From Candidatus Rokubacteria bacterium 13_2_20CM_69_15_1 (GTDB lineage Bacteria > Methylomirabilota > Methylomirabilia > Rokubacteriales > CSP1-6), in NCBI GenBank assembly GCA_001914535.1, contig MNCR01000003.1, positions 1 to 35,312 of the forward strand: a DNA stretch of 35,312 nucleotides. The letters run 5' to 3'. Each line of letters starts with the position of its first letter. The first letter of the stretch is position 1. The notes beneath the pieces were generated by a model, which worked only from the letters and a program-made list of their open reading frames with translations, made no database searches and was not told the origin of the DNA. Below, one piece after another: positions 21,644 to 30,698 of the stretch. Both the position numbers and the translations under genes were made by a program.

Positions 21644-23137
21644 CTAATTCTCGACGAAGGCGCGGAGGTTGCGGCCGCGCAGCGGGTGGCGCAGCTTCCT
21701 GAGCGCCTTGGCCTCGATCTGCCGAATGCGCTCACGGGTGACCGCGAAACGCTTGCCGACCTCCTCGAGGGTGTGCTCGCCCTCTTCGCCAATGCCGAAC
21801 CGGAGACGCAGAATCTCCTTCTCCTTCGGCGACAGCGTGGACAGGGCCCGCTCGATCTGCGTCGTCAGATCCTGGTTGAGGAGCGAGTCGTTGGGCGAGC
21901 CGGCGGACTTGTCCTCGAGGAAATCGCCGAGCTCGGAGTCTTCACCGATCGGCGTCTCGAGCGACAGCGGCTTGCGCGACGACTCGAGGATGAGTCGGAC
22001 CTTCTTCGACGGGACGCCCGTGCGTTGAGCGAGCTCCTCCGGCGTCGGCTCGCGCCCGATCTCGTTGACCATGTTCCGGTTCACGCGCGAGATGCGGTTG
22101 AGCGTCTCCACCATGTGGACCGGGATCCGGATCGTCCGCGAGTGGTCGGCGATCGCCCGGGTGATGGCCTGGCGGATCCACCACGTCGCGTACGTCGAGA
22201 ACTTGAAGCCGCGGCGGTACTGGAACCGGTCGACGGCCTTCATGAGCCCGATGTTGCCTTCCTGGACGAGGTCGAGCAACGTCAGGTCACTGCCCAGGTA
22301 GCGCTTGGCGACCGAGACGACCAATCGAAGATTCGCCTCCATCAGCTCGCGCTTGGCCTGGCGCACGGTGCGGTCGCTCCGCTCGATCTGCTCGAGGAAC
22401 TGGCTGAGCTGGCGGCGCGGCAGGCCGACCTCCTTCTGGAGCTCGGAGAGCTCGCGGGCGGCGGCGGTCCGGTTCCGCCGAGCCTCTTCGGCGAGCTGGC
22501 CGATGCGCTCCCAGCGCCGGCGGACTTGCGCCACGATGTCGTCGATCAACGCCGGCTTGAGGGGCATGTCGGCGACGACCTTTTGGATCTTTTCGCGAGC
22601 CGCCGCGATCGTCTTGCCTCGGCTGGCGCGGCTCGTCTTCGACTGTCGCTTGTCTCGGAGCGAACCATTGAGCTGGGCGATCTTCCGCTCGAGCCTCCGA
22701 AGTCGCCCGAACGCCAGCAGCACCGGCCGCAGCTCCTTGGCGTCCAGCTCGCCGCCCTCGGCCAGGACGATGACGTCGTCGGCGGGGATCTCGCCGCGGC
22801 GAAGCTTGTCGCCCACTTCGAGAAGCGTCGTGACGGCCACCGGGATGCCGGCCAGCGTACGCCGGAGGGCGATCTGGCCAACCTCGATGCGCCGGCCGAT
22901 CTGCACCTCTTGGGCGGCCGTCAGCAGGGGGACTTTGCCGATCTCTTTGAGGTAAAGACGAACCGGGTCCTCGCCGCGCGGAGACGCGCCGGCCTCGACT
23001 GGCTCTGGCCGCGGGGTCTCCTCGGCTTCCTCTTCGAGGGCGACCCGCGTCTCAGGCTCCTCAGCGGTAGTAAGCCCGCCCGGAGCCACGGCCGTGATGC
23101 TGGGTTCCGCGTCGCGGGCAGTTTCTCTGAATGTCAT
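21644..23137 (-). CDS. rpoD: RNA polymerase sigma factor, RpoD (sigma-70 group 1-like)
   Basis: 497 residues on the minus strand. After an acidic, Pro/Glu-rich N-terminus comes region 1.2 ([16 protein letters not shown], about 57-72) and a variable non-conserved region. Region 2 follows ([47 protein letters not shown]), then region 3 ([14 protein letters not shown]) and region 4 ([29 protein letters not shown]). It recognises housekeeping promoters. Region 1.1 is poorly conserved, so a group 2 factor is a possible alternative. AGGAG lies ten bases before the ATG. A lower-GC 577-base region upstream probably contains its promoter. Confidence 0.93.
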   Translation of the reverse strand: MTFRETARDAEPSITAVAPGGLTTAEEPETRVALEEEAEETPRPEPVEAGASPRGEDPVRLYLKEIGKVPLLTAAQEVQIGRRIEVGQIALRRTLAGIPVAVTTLLEVGDKLRRGEIPADDVIVLAEGGELDAKELRPVLLAFGRLRRLERKIAQLNGSLRDKRQSKTSRASRGKTIAAAREKIQKVVADMPLKPALIDDIVAQVRRRWERIGQLAEEARRNRTAAARELSELQKEVGLPRRQLSQFLEQIERSDRTVRQAKRELMEANLRLVVSVAKRYLGSDLTLLDLVQEGNIGLMKAVDRFQYRRGFKFSTYATWWIRQAITRAIADHSRTIRIPVHMVETLNRISRVNRNMVNEIGREPTPEELAQRTGVPSKKVRLILESSRKPLSLETPIGEDSELGDFLEDKSAGSPNDSLLNQDLTTQIERALSTLSPKEKEILRLRFGIGEEGEHTLEEVGKRFAVTRERIRQIEAKALRKLRHPLRGRNLRAFVEN

Positions 23138-23160
23138 CGTGTCACCACTCCTATTTACGT

Positions 23161-23174
23161 GTCATACTTATGAC
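23161..23174. promoter_or_regulatory. 14-bp palindrome upstream of rpoD
   Basis: GTCATACTTATGAC is a perfect inverted repeat (GTCATA-ct-TATGAC) 24 bases before the rpoD start, close to its ribosome site. It is a likely operator or an mRNA hairpin affecting translation. Confidence 0.45.
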
Positions 23175-23677
23175 GCAAAAATCGATGCTCGCGTTTCCGG
23201 CAGAACCCTCAAAATTCTTGCGGTCTTTCCCGGCAAGGTACGCAGCTACACTACCTGCCTGTCTGACCGGACAATCGGCCTCATCTATTCAGCCGGAACC
23301 AGCCAGGCCAAACCAGAAGCCCTGATACGCTTACTTCGATCACCCCCAAAGGGACAGGCATCTGCCGGCCGAAGCCACTGCGGTTGGATCGTCAGAGGTG
23401 GGCGATTATGACCAAGCATTTCAAAAGGATCTGGATCAGCCTCGTCTCCGAGGCCACCATCGGCGCACCAGGCGGCCTTCGCCAGGCAGGTCCTGAGGGG
23501 CCTTGGGGGGGCATGCCCATCTGGGTCAGGGCGTCTGGACGGCGCGAAGGGCGGCCACCTCGGTGCGGCGGAGCGGCAGCCGTTGGCGACACCCTCGCCC
23601 GCGACTTCGACTCGGTGAGGATCCGGGCGGGGACCTTGCTCCCGGACCATCGGGAGATCGCTACCGGGGGCTCGGGT

Positions 23678-23707
23678 TTGACAGGCGTCACGCCGAGAGG
23701 GTAGAAG
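23678..23707 (+). promoter_or_regulatory. Candidate promoter of the malic enzyme gene
   Basis: TTGACA (23678-23683), an 18-base spacer and TAGAAG (23702-23707) precede the ATG at 23715. The predicted start lies within a base or two of the ATG. Either the mRNA is leaderless or transcription begins further upstream. GGGAG at 23709-23713 is too close to act as a normal ribosome site. Confidence 0.4.
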
Positions 23708-23714
23708 CGGGAGA

Positions 23715-25148
23715 ATGAAGTCGCCGAGCGCCTCTTACAGCTTCACGATCCGTCTGCAGATCTCCAACCGTCCGGGCATGCTGGGCCGCGTCGCGTCCGC
23801 CATCGGTGAGGCGGAGGGGGACATCGGGGCGGTCGACCTCGTCGAGACCACGCGCGACCGGACGGAGCGCGACATCACCGTCAAGGCTCGCGACAGCGTC
23901 CACGCCCAGCAGATCGTCACCCGGCTCCGCCACATCGCCGGCGTCCGCGTCGGCCACATCTCCGACCGGACCTTCCTGATGCACCGCGGGGGAAAGATCG
24001 AGGTGCACAACAAAGTGCCGATCCGCACCCGTGACGACCTCTCGATGGTGTACACGCCGGGGGTCGCCCGGGTCTGCCTGGCGATCCGCGACGATCGAGC
24101 GCGCGCGTTCTCGCTGACGATCAAGCAGAACATGGTCGCCGTGGTCACCGACGGTACGGCGGTGCTCGGCCTGGGCGATATTGGGCCGGAGGCGGCGCTC
24201 CCGGTGATGGAAGGCAAGGCGATGCTGTTCAAGGAGTTCGGGGGCGTGGACGCCTTCCCGATCTGCCTCGCGACGAAGGATGTCGACAAAATCGTCGAGA
24301 CCGTCAAGCTCATCGCCCCGGCCTTCGGCGGCATCAACCTCGAGGATATCGCCGCACCCCGCTGCTTCGAGGTCGAGGAGCGCCTCCGCAAGGAGCTCGA
24401 CATCCCCGTATTCCACGACGACCAGCACGGCACCGCCGTCGTCGTCCTCGCCGCACTGCTCAATGCGCTCCGGATCGTGAAGAAGGATCTGCGGCGGATC
24501 CGTGTCGTCGTCACCGGCGTGGGCGCCGCGGGCACGGCCGCGATCAAGATCCTCCAATCGAGCGGTGTGCGCGACATGATCGGGGTCGACGAGCACGGCA
24601 CGATCTATCGCGGGCGCGAGCAGGGCATGGACTTCATGAAGCGCTGGGTCGCGTCGACCACGAACTCTCGCCGGGTCAAGGGCACGCTCGGCGACGCGCT
24701 GGCAGGCGCCGACGTCTTCATCGGCCTCTCGGTGCCAGGGATCCTGACCGTCACGGACATCAGGCGTATGGCGCGGGATCCGATCGTATTCGCCATGGCG
24801 AATCCGGAACCGGAGATCCGGCCGGAGGACGCCGAACCGCACGTTCGCGTGATGGCGACGGGGCGGTCCGACTATCCGAATCAGATCAACAACGTGCTGT
24901 GCTTCCCCGGCTTCTTCCGTGGCCTGCTCGACTCGCGCGCGCGGGCGGTCAACGACGAGATGAAGGTCGCGGCGGCGCGGGCACTCGCGGCGTGTGTCAG
25001 CCGGAGCGAGCTCAGTGCGGAGTACATCATCCCGAGCGTCTTCAACAAGAACGTCGCGCCGGCCGTCGCCGAAGGCGTCGTGCGCGCCGCCCACGAGACC
25101 GCCGCGGCCCGTCGTCGTCGAAGCTCGGACCTCTCAGCGCTCCGGTGA
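23715..25148 (+). CDS. NAD(P)-dependent malic enzyme with N-terminal ACT domain
   Basis: 477 residues. An ACT domain (about 8-85; FTIRLQISNRPGMLGRVASAIGEA) precedes the malic enzyme body. Malate-binding and catalytic segments are present: YTPGVARVC, the Lys in LPVMEGKAMLFKEF, and the metal region FHDDQHGTAVVVL. A Rossmann loop (VVTGVGAAGTAAIKIL) binds the nucleotide. It converts malate to pyruvate and CO2 with reduction of NAD(P). ACT domains usually confer amino-acid control, so an amino acid may regulate it. The stop overlaps the next gene's GTG. Confidence 0.93.
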   Translation: MKSPSASYSFTIRLQISNRPGMLGRVASAIGEAEGDIGAVDLVETTRDRTERDITVKARDSVHAQQIVTRLRHIAGVRVGHISDRTFLMHRGGKIEVHNKVPIRTRDDLSMVYTPGVARVCLAIRDDRARAFSLTIKQNMVAVVTDGTAVLGLGDIGPEAALPVMEGKAMLFKEFGGVDAFPICLATKDVDKIVETVKLIAPAFGGINLEDIAAPRCFEVEERLRKELDIPVFHDDQHGTAVVVLAALLNALRIVKKDLRRIRVVVTGVGAAGTAAIKILQSSGVRDMIGVDEHGTIYRGREQGMDFMKRWVASTTNSRRVKGTLGDALAGADVFIGLSVPGILTVTDIRRMARDPIVFAMANPEPEIRPEDAEPHVRVMATGRSDYPNQINNVLCFPGFFRGLLDSRARAVNDEMKVAAARALAACVSRSELSAEYIIPSVFNKNVAPAVAEGVVRAAHETAAARRRRSSDLSALR

Positions 25149-25867
25149 CGGCGACACGCTGGTCGGTCGTCATCCCGGCGTTCAACGAAGCACGGCGCCT
25201 GCCGCCTTACCTGGACGACGTCGTCGCGTTCTTCGAAGGCCGCGGCGAGCCGTACGAGGTCATCGTGGTGGACGATGGATCGACCGACGACACGCACGCC
25301 GTGGTCGAAGCGCGCGTTCGCGACGTCGGATCAGTCCGGCTCCTGCGGCTTCCCCGCAACAGCGGGAAGGGCATGGCGGTGCGCGCGGGGATGCTCGCCG
25401 CGCGTGGCGCCTACCGATTGTTCACCGACGCCGACGGCGCCACGCCGATCGGCGAGGTCAAGCGTCTCGAGCCCGTGCTCTTGGCGGGCGCCGACGTCGT
25501 GATCGGCTCGCGCGTCCTCGTCGACGCTTCCGTATCGGTTACGGCGCTCCCGCATCGGGTGGCCGCGGGCCGGGTCTTCAACTGGTTCGTCGCTCGGCTC
25601 GGCCTCCGGGCGGTGGCCGACTCGCAGTGCGGGTTCAAGGCCTTCACTGCCGCCGCAGCCGAACGCCTCTTCGGCGGGCTTCGGACGCGGGGCTTCGGGT
25701 TCGACGTCGAGCTCCTGCTCGCGGCGCAGGCGGCCGGGTGCCGAATCGTCGAGGTCCCCGTGAACTGGGCCGACCAGCCGGGGAGCAAGGTCGGGGTGTT
25801 ACGACACGGTCCGGGGATGGTCTGGCAAATCGTCAAGGCAAGACTTCGCAGCGAGCGGCGAAGGTGA
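25145..25867 (+). CDS. Family 2 glycosyltransferase, dolichyl/polyprenyl-phosphate glucosyltransferase-like
   Basis: 240 residues from GTG 25145, overlapping the malic enzyme stop. The GT-A fold motifs are visible: SVVIPAFNEARRLP, the nucleotide-binding VVDDGSTDDT (D43-D44) and the metal-binding D95-A-D97 (FTDADGATP). The later DSQCGFKAFT and RGFGFDVELLL match the ALG5/DPM1-like group, which loads a sugar onto a polyprenyl phosphate. There are no C-terminal membrane helices, unlike GtrB. Its product could be the donor for the GT39-like membrane transferase downstream. Confidence 0.88.
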   Translation: MTATRWSVVIPAFNEARRLPPYLDDVVAFFEGRGEPYEVIVVDDGSTDDTHAVVEARVRDVGSVRLLRLPRNSGKGMAVRAGMLAARGAYRLFTDADGATPIGEVKRLEPVLLAGADVVIGSRVLVDASVSVTALPHRVAAGRVFNWFVARLGLRAVADSQCGFKAFTAAAAERLFGGLRTRGFGFDVELLLAAQAAGCRIVEVPVNWADQPGSKVGVLRHGPGMVWQIVKARLRSERRR

Positions 25868-27021
25868 CATTCGCGCGACGGATCCGGGCGATCGAGCCGT
25901 TCCTCGCGGTCGAGATGGGGGAGCGGGCGCAGGCGCTCGAGCGCGCGGGCGTCGACGTGGTGCACCTCGAATTTGGCGAGCCGGACTTCGAAGCGCCAGC
26001 GGTGATTCGCGAGGCGGTCGAGAAGGCGCTCAAGGACGGCCGCACGCGCTACACTCACAGCCTCGGCATCCTCCCGCTGCGCGAGGCGATCGCCGAGCAC
26101 TACGCGTCGACGTACCGCGTCCGCGTGTCGCCAGACCAGATTCTCGTGACCGCGGGGACCTCGCCAGCGATGCTCCTTCTCTTCGGCCACCTCCTCGACC
26201 CGGGCGACGAGGTCGTGCTGAGCGATCCGTACTATGCCTGCTACCCGAACTTCATCCGCTACGCCGAGGGCCTGCCCGTCTACGTCGGGGTGACCGAGGA
26301 GGATGGCTTTCAGTACCGCCCCGAGGCGATCCGAGACCGCCTGAGCCCGCGCACGAAGGCGATCGTCATCAACTCGCCGGCCAACCCCACCGGCACCGTG
26401 CTGTCCGCGGAGCGCATGGCGGCGATCGCGGCGCTCGCGAGCGCCGGGGGGCCGCTCGTCGTGTCCGACGAGGTCTACCACGGCCTGAGCTACGCGGAGC
26501 CGGACCGGACGATCCTCGAATTCACGGACCGCGCCTTCGTCCTGAACGGCTTCTCCAAGGCGTACGCGATGACCGGCTACCGGCTCGGTTACGTGATCGC
26601 GCCGCGCGAAAGGATCCGCGCGCTCCAGACCCTCTACGGCAACTTTTTCATCTCGACATCCGAATTCGTCCAGTGGGCGGGCGTGGCGGCGCTGCGCGAG
26701 GCAGGGTCGGAGCGCCGCCGCTTCCGCGCCGTCTTCGACGAACGGCGGCGCGTGATGATCGCGGGCCTGCGCGCGCTTGGGCTCGGCGTCGGCTGTGAGC
26801 CTACGGGCGCCTTCTACGTGCTCGCCAACGCGCGCCACCTCGGCATGGACTCGGTGCATCTCGCGCGCGAGATCCTCGAGTCGGTGCACGTCGCGGTGAC
26901 GCCGGGCGCGGCCTTCGGTGCCAACGCTGAGGGGTATATCCGGTTCTCGTACGCCGCGTCGCTCGACCGCATCCGGGAGGGGCTCGCCCGGCTCGGGCGG
27001 TTTCTCGCCGCGCGACGGTGA
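25864..27021 (+). CDS. PLP-dependent aminotransferase, class I/II
   Basis: 385 residues from GTG 25864 (overlapping the previous stop). The aspartate-aminotransferase fold is clear: LEFGEPDFEAPAVI, TAGTSPAMLL, NSPANPTGTVL, SDEVYHGLSY and the PLP lysine K232 in NGFSKAYAMTGYRLGY. C-terminal PGAAFGANAEGYIRFSYA positions the substrate carboxylate Arg. It probably transaminates an aspartate- or aromatic-type amino acid; the substrate is not evident. Its position between two glycosyltransferase genes may be incidental. Confidence 0.9.
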   Translation: MTFARRIRAIEPFLAVEMGERAQALERAGVDVVHLEFGEPDFEAPAVIREAVEKALKDGRTRYTHSLGILPLREAIAEHYASTYRVRVSPDQILVTAGTSPAMLLLFGHLLDPGDEVVLSDPYYACYPNFIRYAEGLPVYVGVTEEDGFQYRPEAIRDRLSPRTKAIVINSPANPTGTVLSAERMAAIAALASAGGPLVVSDEVYHGLSYAEPDRTILEFTDRAFVLNGFSKAYAMTGYRLGYVIAPRERIRALQTLYGNFFISTSEFVQWAGVAALREAGSERRRFRAVFDERRRVMIAGLRALGLGVGCEPTGAFYVLANARHLGMDSVHLAREILESVHVAVTPGAAFGANAEGYIRFSYAASLDRIREGLARLGRFLAARR

Positions 27022-27058
27022 GCGCCGGCGGCCGCCGCGCGGTTGGCACGTGACCGGA

Positions 27059-27778
27059 ATGGACCCCGCGTACGTCGCGACCCACGTCGAGGAGGACCGG
27101 CGGCACTGGTGGTTTCGTGGCCGTCTGGCGGTGCTTCGGGCCACACTGCGCCGCCTGCTCCCGCCGGGACGCGCGCGTCTCCTCGAGCTCGGTTGCGGCA
27201 CCGGCAATGTCCTCGCCGCGCTCGCCGAGTTCGGCGAAGCGGTGGGCATGGAGGCGCATCCGGACCTCGCCGCGGCGGCGCGCGCCGCCGGCCTCGACGT
27301 GCGCCAGGGTCGGCTCCCGGACGATCTCGTCGTGGAGCCGGGCTGGGCCGACGCCGTCCTCCTCCTTGACGTGATCGAGCACCTCGACGACGACGTGAGG
27401 GCGCTCGAGACGGGCCGCCGCGCGCTGCGCCCCGGCGGCCTCCTCGTGATCACCGTCCCCGCCTATCCGTGGCTCTGGAGCGGCCACGATGTCGCGCTCG
27501 GCCACCGGCGGCGCTACACCGCGCGCGGGCTCTCCCGCGTGGTGGAGCGGGCGGGACTCAGCGTCGTCCACGCGAGCTACTTCAACACGCTCCTCTTCCC
27601 CGCGGTCGCGCTGACGCGCGCGTGGAAGCGGCTCGTCGGCGACGCGAGTCACGACCTCCGGCGGTCCTCGCCCGCGCTCAACCGGTGGCTCGAGCAGGTA
27701 TTCGCCCTCGAGCGTCACCTCGTCCCACGGGTGGCGCTCCCGTTCGGTGCCTCCCTGCTCCTCGTCGCCCGGCGATGA
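27059..27778 (+). CDS. Class I SAM-dependent methyltransferase
   Basis: 239 residues from ATG 27059; GTG 27050 is a three-residue longer alternative. Motif I for S-adenosylmethionine is LLELGCGTGNVL (about 44-55), followed by the acidic residue in GMEAHPD and motif IV LLLDVIEHLDDD. The opening EEDRRHWWFRGR is typical of the UbiE/COQ5-like methyltransferases found in polysaccharide and glycolipid clusters. The acceptor is unknown. The stop overlaps the next start (ATGATG). Confidence 0.9.
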   Translation: MDPAYVATHVEEDRRHWWFRGRLAVLRATLRRLLPPGRARLLELGCGTGNVLAALAEFGEAVGMEAHPDLAAAARAAGLDVRQGRLPDDLVVEPGWADAVLLLDVIEHLDDDVRALETGRRALRPGGLLVITVPAYPWLWSGHDVALGHRRRYTARGLSRVVERAGLSVVHASYFNTLLFPAVALTRAWKRLVGDASHDLRRSSPALNRWLEQVFALERHLVPRVALPFGASLLLVARR

Positions 27779-29931
27779 TGCGCGCGCCGGCGTGGCGGGG
27801 GCGCGAGGCGATCCTGGCCGCCGCGGTCTTCACGACGCTGGTTGCGGTGGCCGCCGTCTGGCTCGCGCTCGATCGGCGGCCGCCCGAGTGGGACCACGCC
27901 AACCACCTCGAGCGCGCGGTGACCTGCGCCGGCGACCTCGCGCGCGGCGACCTCCGCGCGGTCCTCGCGCGCTCGTCGTTCTACCCTCCTCTCGTCCTCT
28001 GCGCGGCCGGGCTCGCGTACCGGCTCGCGCCGTCGGACGTCGCCGCAGCCCAGACCGTCATCCTGGCCTTTCTGGCGCTCGGGATGGGCGCGGTCTACGT
28101 GCTGGCGCGCGACGTCGCCGGGGCGCCGGCAGGCGTCGTCTCGGCGCTCGTGTTCGGAACCGCCCCCTTCGTCGTCTTCTCCGCGCTACGCTTTCAGCTC
28201 GATCTTCCACTCGCGTCGATGGTCGCCCTGACCCTCTTGGTCCTGACGCGGGTCGTCGCCTTCGAGCACCGCGGCTGGTCGGTGGTCGCCGGCCTCGCTC
28301 TGGGGCTCGGCATGCTCACCAAACCGCCGTTCGCCGCCTACGTGTTGGCGCCGCTGGTTCTCACGGCCGCACGGATTCGCTCCCGCCGTGCGGTCGCAAA
28401 CCTGGCCCTCGCCTGGCTGATCGGCGGTGCGCTCAGCCTGCCCTGGTACGGCCCGCGCCTGCTCGGGCTTCTACCCGAGGTCGCGAGCCGCGGGTTCCGG
28501 CAAGCCGCAGAGTCGGGCCACCCCGACCCGCTGACCGCCACCGCGCTCACGCTCTACCCGCGATGGTTTCCGACCCAGTTCGGGCTCGTCGCCGTTGTGC
28601 TCTTCGTCCTCGGACTCGGCGTGGCGGCGTGGCGGCGCCACTGGCTTCTGCTCGCGGCGGTCGTGCCGGCGTTCGGGCTCGTGGAGCTGCTGCAGAACAA
28701 GAATCTGCGCTACACCCTCCCGCTTCTGCCGGTCGTCGCCGTTCTGGCCGGCATCGGCGCTGGCGCGTTCCCGGCGCGCTCGCGCGTGGGCGTCTACCTG
28801 CTGCTCGTCGTCGCCGGGATGGTGCAAGTGAGCGCGACGGCGTTCGGCGTCCCCCACATCTCGCTCCCGGGGCTCGACGTGCCCTTTGCCGTCGAGACAC
28901 CGCCGGTGCGCGACGACTGGCGCCAGCGGGAGATCCTGGCCCTTCTCGCCCGCGAGAGTCGGGGCGCCCCGGCCACGGTAAGCGTGGTGCCGAACGCCGC
29001 CCTCTTTTCGGTGAGCAACTTCCGCTACTACGCGCTCCGCGAGGGCCTTCCGCTCAGGTTCGCCCGCGCGTGGGACGGGGAGCCGGTCGGGATCGCCTAC
29101 ATGATTTTGAAGTCCGGCGACCAGGGGCCGGTGTGGACGGCCGAGCGTCCGCGGCGCATCGCCGAGCGGTTCGCGGCCGATCCGCACCTCGCCCGCGTCT
29201 TTCCCGTGATCGGCGAGTTCCCACTGCCGGACGGCTCCACCGCGACCGTGAGGGCGCGTCGGCTGGACCACGGACCCGCCGTTCCGGCGGCCGCGATGGC
29301 CCGTGCCGTCGAGCGTGCGATCCGTGCTCGCCTTCCCGAGGTCGCGCGGGACGTCGAGGGCCTCGAGATCAGGCTGACCTACGATGACGCGATCCTCCGT
29401 GGACGGATCCGCCGGGTCGAGCTCCGTGCCGGCGCGGCGACGATCGGGGATCTCACACGCCGAAACGCCGCGCTCGCGCGCGTTCGCGACCTCCAGGTCG
29501 GAATCGACGACCTCCGCGTCAACCCGTTCAGCGCGTCCGCGGAAGGCCGGCTCGATCCGCTCGACGCCGAACGAGTGCGAATCGAGCGGGCGACGATCCT
29601 CGCCGCCGACTTCAGCACGTTCCTCCGTCAGCTCAAGGGCTTCACGCGCGTGACGGCGACGCTCGGGCAGGGGGCCGTGGCCTTCAGCGTGTCTCAGCCA
29701 GGTCCCGACGTGACCGCGCGGGTGCGCCTCGTGCCCGCGAACGACCGGCCGTTCGCGCTCGCGTTCGAGGGAGTCCGCGCGGCCGGCATCCCGCTACCCG
29801 ATCCGCTCGTGGACTGGGTGGTTCGCGGCTATGATCCCTCGCTGGGGCTCGCGAGCCGACTGCCTGTCCGGCTGGAGGTCGGTCGCGTCGAGATCACGCC
29901 CGACGCCCTCCGCGTCGCCGCCGGCCCCTGA
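27775..29931 (+). CDS. GT39/ArnT-like membrane glycosyltransferase fused to an LmeA-like (DUF2993) domain
   Basis: 718 residues from ATG 27775 (or 27778), overlapping the methyltransferase stop. Residues 1 to about 390 hold roughly ten membrane helices. The first loop has WDHANHLERA, which carries the acidic catalytic-type residue of the PMT/ArnT superfamily; sugars come from polyprenyl phosphate donors. Residues from about 503 to the end read as an LmeA/DUF2993-like lipid-binding domain (VGIDDLRVNPFSASAEGRLD, ATILAADFSTFLRQL). These two families are normally separate. With the GT2 gene upstream it may build or modify an envelope glycolipid. Confidence 0.75.
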   Translation: MMRAPAWRGREAILAAAVFTTLVAVAAVWLALDRRPPEWDHANHLERAVTCAGDLARGDLRAVLARSSFYPPLVLCAAGLAYRLAPSDVAAAQTVILAFLALGMGAVYVLARDVAGAPAGVVSALVFGTAPFVVFSALRFQLDLPLASMVALTLLVLTRVVAFEHRGWSVVAGLALGLGMLTKPPFAAYVLAPLVLTAARIRSRRAVANLALAWLIGGALSLPWYGPRLLGLLPEVASRGFRQAAESGHPDPLTATALTLYPRWFPTQFGLVAVVLFVLGLGVAAWRRHWLLLAAVVPAFGLVELLQNKNLRYTLPLLPVVAVLAGIGAGAFPARSRVGVYLLLVVAGMVQVSATAFGVPHISLPGLDVPFAVETPPVRDDWRQREILALLARESRGAPATVSVVPNAALFSVSNFRYYALREGLPLRFARAWDGEPVGIAYMILKSGDQGPVWTAERPRRIAERFAADPHLARVFPVIGEFPLPDGSTATVRARRLDHGPAVPAAAMARAVERAIRARLPEVARDVEGLEIRLTYDDAILRGRIRRVELRAGAATIGDLTRRNAALARVRDLQVGIDDLRVNPFSASAEGRLDPLDAERVRIERATILAADFSTFLRQLKGFTRVTATLGQGAVAFSVSQPGPDVTARVRLVPANDRPFALAFEGVRAAGIPLPDPLVDWVVRGYDPSLGLASRLPVRLEVGRVEITPDALRVAAGP

Positions 29932-29943
29932 CGGGAGAGTCCC

Positions 29944-30600
29944 ATGCGCGAGTCGCGTGACGCAAAGCGGGCGCGCGCGCGGAAGATCATCCGCGCGCTC
30001 AAGCGCGCCTATCCCGACGCGAAGATCGCCCTCGACTTCTCGAACCCGCTGGAGCTCCTGGTCGCGACGATCCTGTCGGCCCAGTGCACCGACGAGCGCG
30101 TGAATCTGGTGACGCCCGCGCTCTTCGCGAAGTACACGAGCGCCCGCGACTGGGCGAAGGCCGACCTCGCGACGCTCGAGCGCCTCGTCCACTCGACGGG
30201 TTTCTTCCGGGCGAAGGCTCGCGCGATCGTCGGCATGGCGCAGGCGCTCGTCGAGCGCCACGGGGGTGAGGTGCCACAGACGCGCGATGCGCTGACGGCG
30301 CTGCCAGGCGTCGGCCTCAAGACGGCCAACGTCATTCTCGGTAACGCCTTCGGCCAACAGGCGATCGCCGTGGACACGCACGTCTTCCGGGTCTCTCAGC
30401 GCCTGGGGCTGGCGCGGTCCGAGGACGCCGACGCGGTCCATGACCAGCTCGTGGACACGCTGCCCCGGAAGGAGTGGACGCTGGCCACCCACCTCCTGAC
30501 GACTCACGGGCGCCGCACCTGCACGGCGCGGAAGCCAGCGTGCCCGGCGTGCCCAGTCCGCGCGCTCTGCCCCTGGCCCGACAAGACCAGGATTCGTTGA
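29944..30600 (+). CDS. nth: Endonuclease III, DNA glycosylase/AP lyase
   Basis: 218 residues. It removes oxidised pyrimidines and cuts the abasic site. The helix-hairpin-helix LPGVGLKTANVILG contains catalytic K126, and VDTHVFRV contains D144, matching E. coli K120 and D138. The [4Fe-4S] loop has C-x6-C-x2-C-x5-C (CTARKPACPACPVRALC), so it is a client of the Fe-S machinery encoded upstream. GGGAGAG is close to the ATG. The promoter of rplM overlaps its stop codon. Confidence 0.95.
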   Translation: MRESRDAKRARARKIIRALKRAYPDAKIALDFSNPLELLVATILSAQCTDERVNLVTPALFAKYTSARDWAKADLATLERLVHSTGFFRAKARAIVGMAQALVERHGGEVPQTRDALTALPGVGLKTANVILGNAFGQQAIAVDTHVFRVSQRLGLARSEDADAVHDQLVDTLPRKEWTLATHLLTTHGRRTCTARKPACPACPVRALCPWPDKTRIR

Positions 30601-30625
30601 CAGGGCGTGGGTTTTCCAATAAAGT
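30597..30625 (+). promoter_or_regulatory. Strong sigma-70-type promoter of rplM-rpsI, with leader
   Basis: A consensus TTGACA (30597-30602), exactly 17 bases, then TAAAGT (30620-30625). The -35 box overlaps the nth stop codon. Transcription would start near 30632, giving a leader of about 66 bases before rplM. A short hairpin (CGAA and TTCG around about 30635-30655) is possible in it. Ribosomal protein leaders are often autoregulatory, but I cannot match this to a known L13 leader. Confidence 0.8.
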
Positions 30626-30698
30626 AGGTCGTTGCGAATTTTTCTGTTCGGACGCCCACTTAGAACCGTCGTAGGGCCACAGCCGTCGAGGGAACGCG

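Larger units (their letters stand above)
23138..23714. other. 577-bp intergenic region between divergent rpoD and malic enzyme
   Basis: I find no convincing gene here on either strand; the open frames resemble nothing I know. The rpoD-proximal part (about 23138-23400) is visibly less GC-rich than the rest of the window. It holds a perfect palindrome (23161-23174) and a weak minus-strand promoter candidate (TTGTCC at 23274-23269, 18 bases, TGTAGC at 23250-23245). The part next to the malic enzyme contains a TTGACA promoter candidate. No tRNA T-loop or CRISPR-like repeats are seen. Confidence 0.6.

Noticed and set aside
21638-23173. A 511-codon open frame on the plus strand opposite rpoD
   Set aside because: It mirrors the rpoD codons, has no family features, and the minus strand carries unmistakable sigma-70 regions 2 to 4.
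23384-23704. Small open frames between rpoD and the malic enzyme
   Set aside because: None shows a domain, a plausible ribosome site and typical codon use together; they look like chance frames.
23138-23714. A tRNA or selC gene in the gap upstream of rpoD
   Set aside because: I found no GTTCRA-type T-loop with flanking complementary arms on either strand, nor a CCA-ended acceptor stem.
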